Of a DNA stretch of 47,770 bases, positions 11,242 to 21,610 are shown in pieces (position 1 is the first letter of the stretch; each line of letters starts with the position of its first letter). The notes beneath the pieces were generated by a model. The model was not told where the DNA came from, ran no database searches, and saw only the letters and a list, made by a program, of their open reading frames with translations. The stretch is from Gryganskiella cystojenkinii. Taxonomy: Eukaryota; Mortierellomycota; Mortierellomycetes; Mortierellales; Mortierellaceae. The translations under genes and the position numbers were made by a program. The stretch is taken from NCBI GenBank assembly GCA_015852425.1, contig JAAAIG010000158.1:1-47770 (forward strand), in the 5' to 3' direction.

Positions 11242-12618
11242 TTATATATGAACTTCCGCGTCTTCTCTCTCGCCACCCTCGTCAAGTGGGTTTGCTGGGT
11301 CAACGTCCAGGAAGCCCGCGTTGGCGAGGCCCTTGCGGTGGAGCATGTACGAGAATCGGTCTGCATTCTTGAGGATATATTGCGGGACCGACGGGTTGTT
11401 CTCCACGTATACTGTGTCGACCTTGTACATCTCCCACAGAAGCTCTCCCCGCGCCACTCGCTCAAGGATTTGCTTCCTGTCATACATTTCGGGAGTGAGG
11501 AAATCCTGGTGGCCCCAAGACCGCATCTTACGGGTCACCTGCGTGATATTAGGGAGACACCAACTACAGTGACGACACCGGCCATCAAAGATCGGCAAGT
11601 TGTTAAGGTTCTTCTCATTCCTCAAGGTCTGGCCGGTGAACCGATAATTGTCTGCGACCAGTCTTTTTGCATTCTCAATTCCTGGATAGGCCGAGTCCGA
11701 CCACACAGGGGAATCCGGTTCTCGGTATCGGAGCAGCATGGGACCGATCCAAGGTGTGGTCCATTGAAACTCATAAGAATAGTAGTAATACTCGCAGGTG
11801 ACTCGGATCGCATCTCCCTCGGAATGTTCGTTTCCTGGGATCAATCTCTGACCTTCAGTCGTAGTCGGATCTGGGTTCTTGAGCTCCTCAATAAAAGACG
11901 GGAACATGACTTCATCTAAATCCGACATTTGAACCCAATCGCCTTCCCTTGGCGGATGTATCTCCAAAGCCAGCTGGAATCCACGACCCCTCGATAGGTA
12001 TTCCCATTTCCACTGTTCAGCATCGTTAGTGTACTCTCTGAAACTCTGGAAATCCTCCTCTGTAAAAGGCGGCAGGACAATATGGATGATCTTGTTCCGG
12101 AACTGCACGTATCGTTGTTCGTTTTCCTTGTAATAGAGTGGCTTTGGTATCCCTGACAAGGTGATGTTGGATTCGATGATGAAAAACATGTCGATGACTT
12201 CATAAAGCTCGTTCAGTCGGATATCGAGAAGATCGAGCTCGTCATTAATCATCAGGATATCGAAGACTTGAATTCCAGGAGCAGACGTTTTTGTCGATGT
12301 CTTGTTTTGTTCCAAAGTGGCGAGGTCTTGGCTGTGGCTGCCCAATTGGAGCTGATCGATGGCGTCCGTCGCGGGATGCTGGAGGTGCACGGTTGTTATT
12401 TCCTTATTCGATGACTCCTCTATGTCCTCCGTCAATCCTTTTTTCTCTGATGTCGCATACTCGGTCAGATCCTTGGAGGGGCTGCCTGAGGGTGACCACG
12501 TTGACATCAAGAGGAGATGGATGATTACGAGTATGGCAAGGATGATAAGGACGCTGAAATTCCTTGGCGACAAGAAGTTCCAAGACTGTTTTGAGAAGAT
12601 ATTTCGGATCGTCGTCAT
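11242..12618 (-). CDS. Glycosyltransferase family 17 (beta-1,4-N-acetylglucosaminyltransferase-like)
   Basis: Single exon, 458 aa. The ATG at 12618 was chosen because the next residues, MTTIRNIFSKQSW, lead into one hydrophobic helix (about residues 21-39), giving a type II Golgi membrane protein. The upstream in-frame extension has no ATG. After a low-complexity stem (about 40-113) comes the GT17 domain: FDILMINDELDLLDIRLNEL (119-138), the metal-site-like DLDE (233-236) in WVQMSDLDEVMFP, a Tyr-rich stretch, and the C-R-HCSWC motif. The family, typified by MGAT3, adds GlcNAc to N-glycans. Acceptor and linkage in this fungus are unknown. The gene lies antisense between the two halves of a STELLO-like gene. 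Confidence 0.85.
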   Translation of the reverse strand: MTTIRNIFSKQSWNFLSPRNFSVLIILAILVIIHLLLMSTWSPSGSPSKDLTEYATSEKKGLTEDIEESSNKEITTVHLQHPATDAIDQLQLGSHSQDLATLEQNKTSTKTSAPGIQVFDILMINDELDLLDIRLNELYEVIDMFFIIESNITLSGIPKPLYYKENEQRYVQFRNKIIHIVLPPFTEEDFQSFREYTNDAEQWKWEYLSRGRGFQLALEIHPPREGDWVQMSDLDEVMFPSFIEELKNPDPTTTEGQRLIPGNEHSEGDAIRVTCEYYYYSYEFQWTTPWIGPMLLRYREPDSPVWSDSAYPGIENAKRLVADNYRFTGQTLRNEKNLNNLPIFDGRCRHCSWCLPNITQVTRKMRSWGHQDFLTPEMYDRKQILERVARGELLWEMYKVDTVYVENNPSVPQYILKNADRFSYMLHRKGLANAGFLDVDPANPLDEGGEREDAEVHI

Positions 12619-12660
12619 TTTTGATGATGGTGTGTAAAAGTGGCAGAAAGGAAGCGAGTG

Positions 12661-13308
12661 ATGCAGACACTGTTTATGTTGGCCATGGAAAAAGGGGGAG
12701 CGAATAACCACGACATTCCTGACGCACAGAGATCAAGGGTTCCCTTAAATTCCCTGAAGTTGAATGGTGGCTTAAAAATTAGGCAGGTTATCGAGGAAAA
12801 TGAGGGTCTCTTGCACAGTCAACTGTACTCAATTTGGCTCTTTCTGGCAATTCCATTTCGCCCTCACTGGGAGTGGCCAGGGACGGCTGAGCTATGGGCC
12901 GACTCTACATCGTTCACGGACCAGCAAAAAGAACGGATCGCCGCCTTCACTAAAATACCCGGACCGGCGGACATTCGATCGTTCGCTGATGCAGTCTACG
13001 TCCCATCCAGGATAGCGATCGAGTTCACCGACGTCCTGAAGCGATTCCTGAAGCACAGGGTCTTTTTAGAGCTCTGCGTGGGCTTGGCTCTCATGGCGGT
13101 CGAGTTACCCGAGAACTGGGAGAACTGGACGGAAGGCTATCTGTGGATTAATGATCGACATCAATGGCGGGAGGCTATGAAAGCTGGTGTGAGCATGGTT
13201 CATCCGATCAAGCTTTTGGCAGAAGCGAAAGCAAAAGCACCAGTTGTGCGTTGGATCATGACCGTCAATGTAGAACCACCCAAATCGATCATAGGTCAAA
13301 ATGCTTGA
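12661..13308 (+). pseudogene. STELLO-like (DUF288) glycosyltransferase, C-terminal part
   Basis: An open frame ends in TGA at 13306-13308. From about 12739 it reads VPLNS, then YSIWLFLAIPFRPHW, a WPGTAELWAD segment, and later RIAIEFTDVLKRFL followed by FLELCVGLALMAVELPENW. The order VPLNS / aromatic-LLLP-FR / R-EF-L / LxxAMAE-like W matches the layout of the C-terminal half of STELLO/DUF288 proteins as I remember it. The match is by pattern only and weaker than for the N-terminal half. No initiation context of its own is evident: the first in-frame ATG at 12661 lies 43 bp upstream of the divergent GT17 start. It could instead be a separate small gene of unknown function. Confidence 0.4.
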
Positions 13309-14975
13309 GGGAACCGGACCTCTTGCTGGTATATAGACAACACTGTACATTTAAAGAAACCATAAATGAAGTGTGATCCTGGCCATTATTGTGTGCCTGT
13401 TATGGGTGTGTTGAGCTAACGAATCGCCGAGTCTGATATACGTTCTTCCTTTGCTGGCGATCGGCTTGGGAAAGATAACGTCGTTTTTCTCAACAGAACC
13501 CTGTCGATAATCTTATAATTTTTTAAAATTTAAAAGTCCGATACCTCCACCGACCGGGTGGCCAGAATCAGATCAGAATCAGATTGACAACAATTGCTGG
13601 CCGTTGGATTGCAAGCAACTGTTCGACTGGGCTTAAACCATGGCAGGCGTAAAAGTAATGTGTACGTCGGCTGCTGTCGGAAGAAACAAGGACAGAATGA
13701 CTTCATCCAGTCAAAGGCGAGGATCAAAAAAATATACTCACAGGCGCCACAGAACGCAGCCCTGGGTTTCAAATAATTGCAAAGATTAGATGGCTAGAAC
13801 ATTATCAGGTAAGTCGTGTTCATAGACGTTTTGGTCTATCCCTGCCGGTTTCTGCTAGTTCCTCCTTCTTTCCCTCCTTGTTCTCGGTTGAGGTCAACCC
13901 ATACATTTATTCAATACGATACCCTGCCCATCCCCCCCTATCTAACACCTTCATGACGAGAGGAAGCGGAAGATCACCCGGAAGAAGGAAGAGGAGAGAG
14001 AACGGAGGAGAGGGGTCAAGGGGGAAAGGTTGAACGAGAGTGTGTCGCAGTTCTATTTTTCGACTGAGCGCCCCGGCAACCTTTTCCAGGTTTTTTTGCC
14101 CAGCTGGTCCAGGTGTCGACATCTCGAAACCACCCTATTAACCTCCTTGGAAAAGAGCACGAGAACAACTTTGACTCCTGGTACATTGTCCGAGGACGAG
14201 TGTATACAAATGAACAGGACAATGACGGTTGAAGCAGAATCCTGGCCGTACACCTGTACGTTAGCAAAAAAAAAAAAAAGGACTCTTATTTTCTTTCCTT
14301 TTCGTCCTGATCAGCAATAGCTGTACGTCAACACGGCACTCCCTCTATTCAAAATGCCTGCTCATGCTCATTTCCTTTGGACCATTTTGAGCCATACGAC
14401 AATTTTGAGCGATAGGACCAAGGAGAGAAGTGAGAGAGACAACTCTTTCTTTCATTTTGCCGAAAAGAGACAATGCTCAACTGCATGTTCCTTTACATTG
14501 TTTTATCTACAGAAAAACGAGGAGAAAAAAAGAAAAAAAAAGGGTTCGATCGGATTCTGGACTTTGGAGAGTTGCCAGAACGTTTTGATTTTTTTCTCCT
14601 CCGCTTTCTTCTTGTTGGTTGCTTCTAGTTTTTGCTGAACTCACACTCAGTCAGGTCGGCCGACTGGAGTTTGGGAAACAAGAAAAAAGTGGAGAAAGGT
14701 GAAATATGACCAGGCACGATGTTCCATCCCTCCTTTCCCTTGACACTACTGCACGCTCTTCATGTCTCGTTTTTCATTCCTATTTTTTCTATTCCTGTCT
14801 CATAAAAGACGTCCGTTCCCCCCGACAATCCTGTCATTTTTTTTACTACATTTTTCTTCTTCCCCACGCCTCGTCTCTTTCTCCTACCACTTCCTTCTAT
14901 CCTTGCCGTCAGCACTCAGGCTTTCTCAGCAACCTGCTAAATAACAACACGCACACAGCAATCACAAGAATCATC
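13309..14975. other. 1.7-kb intergenic region upstream of the acetate-type transporter
   Basis: No gene is supported. A small tandem repeat (CAGAATCAGAT-like units) lies at about 13563-13585. The last 200 bp form a pyrimidine-rich then CA-rich 5' leader ending at the ATG at 14976. Confidence 0.5.
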
Positions 14976-15941
14976 ATGTCTTCGACCGGCGATATCAAGG
15001 GACAGCCTTCCACTCCTGCTACCCCAAACATCAACCCCGGTCCCTTGGGGCTTTCCGCATTTGCCCTCACAACCTGTAAGCAGACCTGCACACTCCCTCC
15101 ATTCCTTCACCTATTGATCAACTCCTCATGTTTTTTTGTTATCGGCATCCAGAAAATGATCTACGTTACATGGAGCTAGCAAGAACGTAAATTCAAGCCC
15201 TGCTTTTTATCCTGGCATTTTTTTTTCTAGTCGTCTTGTCTCTTTACAACATGGGTGCCGGTGTCCCCTCGGGTGGCCCCGTACAGGTCGTGACCGGTCT
15301 GGCCGTTTTCTATGGTGGGCTTGCTCAGATCCTCGCTGGCATGTGGGAGTTCAAGGTCGGCAACAACTTTGGTGCTACAGCCTTCACGTAAGTTCACTCT
15401 CTGGTTTTTGCCGCAGTGGGGAAGTTTTGATCTGTTGAGAAAGAAAAAAAAAAGGACATTCAGTAGGGATTGTGAAGGGTTCATTTTACTACGGACCCTG
15501 ATTTAATCTCTTCCCACTCTTTGTCTGGCAATCCTATTTTTTAGCTCCTATGGTGCCTTCTGGTTAGCCTATGCCGCGATTTTGATCCCAGGATTCGGCA
15601 TCGTCCCCGGTTATACTGGTTCGCCCGACCATACCCTCGATAATGCTCTAGGTATCTTTTTAGTCGGTTGGGCCATCTTTACCTTCATGCTCTGGATCGC
15701 AACCTTGAGAACCACGGTTACATTGTCCTCCATGTTCTTCATCTTGGTCTTGACGTTCTGTTTCTTGGCTTCGGGTCATTTGGGTCATTTGGCCGCTGGC
15801 AACATCGTGACCAAGATCGGTGGTGGTCTCGGTGTCGTCACTGCACTTTTGGCCTGGTACAACGCTGCCGCGGGTCTTTTCGAGTCTGTGAACGCAATCG
15901 TTCGTCTCCCTACCGGTTCTTTGGCCGCTCGCTCCCAGTAA
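14976..15941 (+). CDS. GPR1/FUN34/YaaH (AceTr) family acetate transporter
   Basis: Three exons: 14976-15075, 15231-15387 and 15545-15941, 654 nt, giving 217 aa plus stop. The introns are GT-AG and in phase. The short cytosolic N-terminus carries NPGPLGLSAFALTT, the NPAPLGL-type motif that defines the family. The rest is six hydrophobic helices, including the conserved FYGGLAQILAGMWEF segment and a Y-G-F-W-L-Y block after intron 2. Yeast relatives (Ato1-3) and bacterial YaaH/SatP move acetate, succinate or ammonium across the plasma membrane. Which of these applies here cannot be told. The length is normal for the family. It ends 368 bp from the convergent F-box gene, with AATAAA at 16191-16196. 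Confidence 0.9.
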
Positions 15942-16309
15942 ACTGGAAAATATCACCCAACATACCAGGCTTGTTCCTTTCTGCCCTTGCCAAAAACCTC
16001 GTTCCACCTCTAGCATTACCATCTTTTTTCTGTACAAAATCATTCCCTTTTCTCGTGCAATTCAAACAATCCTCTCTGGAAGTTCTAGAATCGACCGATA
16101 TCCCCATAACCAACATCCCCACATCCCATACCTTTTTTTTTTTTGTTGTATACAATTCATTCCTCAGAGAGGTCTAGGACGCAATAGAAAAATAAACATT
16201 GTTGAATGTTGCCTATCGAAACATGAATAACAAAATAAGGGAGAGCTCGATATTGGTCAGGGTAGGGGTCATATATTCCCCAAGGCTATATTTTTGTTTG
16301 TTTGTTCTT
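15942..16309. other. Convergent 3' region between the acetate transporter and the F-box gene
   Basis: 368 bp of 3' flank from two convergent genes. It contains AATAAA at 16191-16196 for the plus-strand gene and T runs. No other gene is seen. Confidence 0.5.
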
Positions 16310-18521
16310 CTAAAAGCCAGACAGGATCCAGTCGAGTGAGATGCGAACTTGGTCAAATTTGATCCGGATCTCGACATTGGCTTTGCAGGGTGAGGAGAGA
16401 CAGAAGAGACAACGTTGACTCTCCATCACGTTCGCGCTATAGTCGATCGTTAGATGTTTGGATCCGGCCCTCGACATTAACGGGGCTGGTTGTTTTCTTG
16501 TCCCTTTCGTGTCGGCGGATTTACCCTGTGTTTGTTTTTCGACAGCATAAGGGTATATATGATCAGTGAAGGATCTTTCACTATTCCTTTGGTCGAACAA
16601 TTGCTACAAGATTCAGATTTTTTTTTTCCTTGTGCTGTTCAACAGTTGTGCTCATGGTAGCTGAGGCCGCATTGGTCGCAGAACTGTAGGCTGCGATGTC
16701 CGTCATCTGCTGATCGTGATGCAGACACAGGAACCGATGATGATGCGCCGGGGGGTTATGTGCCCGAGTCGTCGAGAGATACATCCGATGCTGATGGACT
16801 AGAGACGAACTACAGCCATTTTCATCTTGCTGTCTGTTGTTCTGGGGACAGGTTTCTTCCATCTCTTCTCCACCTAGGCAGCCCTCTTTTTGTTGTTTTT
16901 GCGTTCTTTGTTGCTGTCGCTCCTGTCGCAAGAGCCGTTGTCGGTGATCTGCGACGGACCCAGGACCACCGGGGGAGGCTGCCCAGGGTAAAAAGACCAT
17001 GGATTCGTGTGTCATACTTGAATGAAGTCCACCACCCCACCAACGACCCGGCGCAGGTCGATCCTCCGGCCAATCTCCATGGCGGATGCCAATGACGCTG
17101 TAATGGTCACCTCCGTGACCGTTGATCGTGAACGGTGCACTGTTGTTCGAAAAAGAGGTGACTGAGGAAGATCCTGAAGAGGAGAGCGAAGAGGAAAGTG
17201 AGGAGGGGGAAGAGATGGTCGTCGAAGAAGTGGAGGAGGTCGATTCCACCGACGGTGATCGAGAATGGATCGCAGAATTTGTACTCGAATAAGTCGGTAT
17301 GGTCGCCTGGTTTGTGAACATGTAGTTTGAAGTCGCTGTCGGGCCGAGAATTTGACTACTATTGGAAGGATGAGTCGATCGACCTGTCGCGTAATCAAAC
17401 AGGTTCAACCCTGTGGCCAAAGATGAGGTTTGTTGCGAATGGAAGAGACCATCGGCGGTCGGTGTCGTACTATCGGATCTTGCAGATGCCAATGCTGCCG
17501 CGACGGCGCTTCTCGCCGTAGAACCCAAAGGCAACGTCATAGGGGGGACCGAAGACGCGAGGTTCCAAGAGTTGGTATTGAACTTTAAAGAATCGTTCTC
17601 TCGAAACGTGGGTGTGAAGAGCAACTGCTCCCGTTCACGATCAAGACCCGAGCATTGGAAATGAACCGACTGTCGATCCTGCCAACCTGTTGGAGTATGG
17701 TCATGATGAGGGAAGAGCGAGAGGGCGAGGGCTCCGGGGGCGACGTACCCAGGGTCGTTTTGAAACGTGCGGAGTGTCCCATGGTACAGCGCCTGATGGT
17801 GATGCGCATGGTCGTGATGAGCATATTGGGGTTCTGGTATAGACGATGACGGGAATGAGGGCGTAGTCGAAGGGATGTTGTAACTATGCGCATAACGATG
17901 GATATGAAGATCTGTCTGGTAATGCTGCGACATATCCTCTGTTGACTGGTGTTGGTAAAGATGATGATGTAATTGGTGTTGCTGTTGTTGCTGCGGCTGA
18001 TATGGTGTCTGTTGGTTGAATATGGCGGCGGCATGGCTTGTGCTCTGCAGGTGATTCGGTAACGGCGGTAGTCCATGCGCGCTAGCGGACCGATGTGGTG
18101 TCTGTGCTTGCTGCCTCTGTTGTTGTTGCTGCTGTTGACAGAGTGCTCGACATTCAACACATTCTTGCTGTTCTTTCAGACTTTTCAGAAACTTGCCACC
18201 GAGTTTATCAAGGAGGACGGTCCGCGACATGATCCGAAATTGACGCGAGACGTACTGGCAAGGGATCAACTCTGGGATCGTAAGATAGTCCAAAGTGCTG
18301 AGCATGACTTCAGCAGGGAGACGTATAACCGCTGTTGTCCCTCCTTGAACTTTTGTTGGTCTTAGATTGTTCTCTATCGACATGGACCTATGATCTCGTA
18401 TAGTTGGATCATCGTTTCCATCCTGGTTCTTATCCACTGGTGAAGTGGTATTTCTACGGTTGACGATTTTTGTTTGAACAGGAGCAAGCGCTTCTAAAAA
18501 GTCGCTTTGCATCGATTCCAT
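16310..18521 (-). CDS. F-box domain protein, Q/H/S-rich
   Basis: Two exons: 18521-16608 and 16525-16310, giving 709 aa plus stop. The start is the ATG at 18521. An F-box-like motif lies at about residues 65-110: IRLPAEVMLSTLDYL, then C-YVSRQFR. It is expected to bind Skp1 in an SCF ubiquitin ligase and present a substrate. A 500-residue low-complexity region follows, with a polyglutamine run near residue 127 and H- and S-rich runs. The first frame stops at 16581. A GTAGCA donor at 16607 and a CACAG acceptor at 16526 give an 82-bp intron in phase. That links the protein to a conserved-looking end, CLFCLSSPC and then IRIKFDQVRISLDWILSGF. The donor is weak, so the final 72 residues are less certain than the rest. 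The substrate is unknown. Confidence 0.7.
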
Positions 18522-19355
18522 GACTGTTACCGATGTGAGCCAGAGGGCAAGGTAGGGGAATAGATTGGAAGGAACGAGGAGAAAAAAAAATCCACAAACG
18601 ATCGAAAAAGCTATGACTTGGTATCATTGTTGTCTCGATAACAACAACAGAGACACCCAGACAAACGCACACCGTAGACACGACCAGTCACCAGGACGTT
18701 GTATTAAGACAGAGTAAAAAGTTTTTTTTTTTTTTTTTTTTTTCGCGGTCTCTGCCTCGTATCTCTGACATCAAAACTATTCGACAGTCGAAACCCGCCT
18801 CTTTGAGAAGTTGAGTTACTTGCTCAGTCGTACGTACCGATTCTCCTCTTGAACCAGAGTGCTCTTCGTAACCCAGGTTGAGGTCAGGCGGTGTCGCTCA
18901 TTCTTCTATTTTGGTGGCGTGAAAACCAGTAGAGAAAAGGATAAGAATATCAAGGTGTTCCGGATTAACATTTGAACCCTGGTTGACTAAATTACCATTA
19001 GGTATTGCCGTGAATGTGGGGGTGGACAGAGAGAAGGCGAGAGGGTGGGGACGGAGTGGGGTTGGTTGTCAGGATGGGGTCAATTGAAGGTCAAGAACAG
19101 CAGGCAAAATGCGGGGTAAAAAGGTTACAAACACGAGTCTTTTTCTAGAAGTGAGTCCTACACAACCCCACTTTCGTTTAAAATCAACGTTCGAGAGGTA
19201 CTTGTTATTATGCGTCAGTCGGACATATTCCATTCAAAACGTTCATTTCACTCTAATTACTCCTTTCAATCATTCAGCCGAACAGAAAAGGACACACGAA
19301 ACGACCTCTCCGCCGCAACAAACATATAATCAGCAACAGCGGGAGAATTCGACAC
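18522..19355. promoter_or_regulatory. Divergent intergenic region with a 22-bp poly(T) tract
   Basis: This 834-bp region lies between the divergent F-box gene (-) and the 578-aa gene (+). It contains a pure T run at about 18722-18743. Long poly(dA:dT) tracts are known to disfavour nucleosomes and often mark fungal promoters. The last 100 bp before 19356 are CA-rich leader sequence. No gene is seen. Confidence 0.4.
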
Positions 19356-21092
19356 ATGGCAGGACCCGAGCCACCTTCATCACCATCCACAGCGCTCCTT
19401 GGCGGTCTTCACCAGACTCAGCCCTCGGAGCACGTCTTTGTCCTCATCCTCGAACAATTCTGGGGTGATGGCATCTCCAAGCGCGAGATCCGAGCCGTCT
19501 ACACATCCCAATCCGATGCCAATGCCGCCTGTCAAGATTACCTCTTGCGCACCTGGCCCCGAGATCAATTCTCACTCTACGAGTTAGGCCCATCCCCTCA
19601 ACGACCCGAACTCTCCAAAATCTCTGCCCAAATAGCCACAGACCGATTCCATGTCTGGGTTGAACGACACCCCTGGGAGGGAACCCTCGATTTCTCTTCC
19701 AAGGCCGTCGCCAAACGTGCAGGAAAAGGACCCAACGCTTACATCTTGCAAAGAACCATCAAGGATGCCTCCGGGGGCAAGAGACGTTCGACGACAAGAG
19801 GCGTCTATGCGACTTATCCACTCGCGAAACAAGCTCTGGCTCTGGAACAGCCCCCCCCTGAATGGTCCTCGAACGAGGGTTATATCGTTGAGGCCCATGG
19901 TGAATATGCAAACGCTCTTTCCCCCTCTGGGAAATCCGCTTGGTTGTTTATCGAGATTCGACCCCTCCACATGAACTACCAACCCCTGGACCAGGAAGAA
20001 CAGCAACACCAACTTGCAGCAGCAACAACAACAGCAGCAGGATCGTCGTCATCTTCGACTAGTACGAGTCAAATCGGTACCTCAGCCTCGCACCCAATCA
20101 GTCTTGACCATACCGACGATAACAGCAGCACAGGTGCTGCCACAGGATCCATTCCTCCTTCGCCTTCGACTTTTGCTCTCAACCTTCACAGGACCGGATC
20201 GCTTCGACCTTTTCATCTCGACAATAGCCATCATCCTTTCAACATTCCCAACTCGCCTATCGCCTCGAATCCTGATGAAGCTGGCGCGTTCGTCTATCTG
20301 GTCTTGCAACTCAAGACCATTCCTTATACACCTCCGATACTGACCGTCGAAGCTGTTGCGTATGAGATCGAGGTCGCCAATAGAGTCGGTATTGCGCTCC
20401 TAGAGGGGTTCGGAGGACCGACACATATCTTTGAGCCGATCTTCCGAGATGATGGCTGTCTTCAGGGAACGATAGAGATGCGATCTCGAGACGAGGGATT
20501 GACTGTCTGGGTCGAGAAACGAGCTGTCGTCTTGGGCGATGAGGTCTTGGATTTCGAGTTACTTTCGGAGCCGGGATCAGTTCAGAGTCAGAGCAAGTTA
20601 CCGCAGTCCCCTTTACGTAGCCACTTTGCACGAGATTCGACGACGGCCACAGCAACTGCAATGTTGACAACGGGACTTGGTCAGAAGCGCGATGTACCCG
20701 AGGGAGGGTTCGATCCCGTACCACCTCCACCGCAACTAAAAGCCGCCCGAGTTTCTCCAACAGAAGATAAAAACCTGCAAGGAAAATTCAAAGTGGTGGA
20801 GATCACTCAGCAAGCGATCTCAAGCATGACCGTGACTTCCTCCGCGGTCGCAACCACGTCGGAAGAGAGTACTGAGCAGGTCACGATCGACTCCTCGGAC
20901 GATGTAACATCAGCAGCCTTGAAGGCTAGGGTGCGGTTCTACCAGTCGGTCGCAAAACAAGATCTTGACGCCGTCGATATTCAAGATGAGCTTGATATGG
21001 AGCAAAGTTCAACGGCAGGGTCCATCCGAGCAATATCCCGATCCGATCCATCCCTTGTCCTTCTCGAAGTCAAGGTTGAAGCATCGTCATGA
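19356..21092 (+). CDS. Protein of unknown function with three apparent internal repeats
   Basis: Single exon, 578 aa, starting at the ATG at 19356 after a CA-rich leader. I do not recognise the family. Three modules share a layout: a hydrophobic strand, a V-Y helix of about 18 residues, and a closing strand with W or I before E. Module 1 spans residues 26-103 (RAVYTSQSDANAACQDYL, then FHVWVERHPW). Module 2 spans 127-201 (RGVYATYPLAKQALALEQ, then AWLFIEIRPL). Module 3 spans 310-388 (EAVAYEIEVANRVGIALL, then LTVWVEKRAV). Modules 2 and 3 are separated by a Q/A/S/T-rich disordered linker (about 210-305), and the C-terminus (about 405-578) is also disordered and acidic. There is no signal peptide or membrane helix, so a cytosolic or nuclear place is likely. 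AATAAA follows at 21203-21208. Confidence 0.8.
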   Translation: MAGPEPPSSPSTALLGGLHQTQPSEHVFVLILEQFWGDGISKREIRAVYTSQSDANAACQDYLLRTWPRDQFSLYELGPSPQRPELSKISAQIATDRFHVWVERHPWEGTLDFSSKAVAKRAGKGPNAYILQRTIKDASGGKRRSTTRGVYATYPLAKQALALEQPPPEWSSNEGYIVEAHGEYANALSPSGKSAWLFIEIRPLHMNYQPLDQEEQQHQLAAATTTAAGSSSSSTSTSQIGTSASHPISLDHTDDNSSTGAATGSIPPSPSTFALNLHRTGSLRPFHLDNSHHPFNIPNSPIASNPDEAGAFVYLVLQLKTIPYTPPILTVEAVAYEIEVANRVGIALLEGFGGPTHIFEPIFRDDGCLQGTIEMRSRDEGLTVWVEKRAVVLGDEVLDFELLSEPGSVQSQSKLPQSPLRSHFARDSTTATATAMLTTGLGQKRDVPEGGFDPVPPPPQLKAARVSPTEDKNLQGKFKVVEITQQAISSMTVTSSAVATTSEESTEQVTIDSSDDVTSAALKARVRFYQSVAKQDLDAVDIQDELDMEQSSTAGSIRAISRSDPSLVLLEVKVEASS

Positions 21093-21400
21093 CACTCACT
21101 ATTCCAAAAGAATGAAAGAATGAAAGAAAAAGAAAAAAATACTCATAGTTTATTCATTATTCCACAATAATTGTTATTATTAAAAGTATCCCGGTGGTTT
21201 CGAATAAAACATCGTCATTGCCGGTTTTGGGACTCTTCAGTTATGGGGTCATAATGACGAGAAAGGGATTTCGGGACTATTCGTATCGTCATCATCATTA
21301 CGCATAGTTCGCATTTAGGTGGAGATGAGGTTTGACGCGTGTGTTGTATGTCATTATTATGCAGTTAAGCCATAGTGACTGAAAGAGAAAATGTCCAGCT

Positions 21401-21418
21401 GGAAGGACAACTCCTTCC
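21401..21418. promoter_or_regulatory. Perfect inverted repeat GGAAGGA-CAAC-TCCTTCC
   Basis: Two perfect 7-bp arms flank a 4-bp spacer, about 90 bp upstream of the TATA box and 190 bp upstream of the CsbD-like start. Spaced palindromes of this size are typical binding sites for dimeric transcription factors. It is followed by several TTC/GAA triplets (21420-21450) that loosely recall heat-shock elements. The binding factor is unknown. Confidence 0.35.
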
Positions 21419-21504
21419 TAGTAGGATTCTAGTCAAGTTCTTGAGGCTTCAACAAGCCTTCATCATGGTTGCATCACGTCTTCAGGGATCTCCACTTCTA
21501 AAAA

Positions 21505-21515
21505 CATATAAAAAG
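21505..21515 (+). promoter_or_regulatory. TATA box of the CsbD-like gene
   Basis: CATATAAAAAG lies about 100 bp upstream of the ATG at 21611. This is a strong consensus at a usual distance and fits a stress-induced, highly expressed gene. Confidence 0.55.
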
Positions 21516-21610
21516 AGACGAAATCCTCTCACTTTTTTCTAACTCAACAATTTCCAAACTTCCTTCATAGACACACAAACTCGTACATACCCCACAATAC
21601 AAATTCTACA

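Larger units (their letters stand above)
21093..21610. promoter_or_regulatory. Intergenic region and promoter of the CsbD-like gene
   Basis: 518 bp. The first part is 3' flank of the 578-aa gene (AATAAA at 21203-21208). The second part is the promoter of the CsbD-like gene, with the inverted repeat and TATA box listed separately. The CA-rich leader just before 21611 matches other starts in the window. Confidence 0.5.

Noticed and set aside
11248..11919. 223-codon plus-strand frame
   Set aside because: It is antisense to the GT17 gene; the minus-strand reading holds the family motifs.
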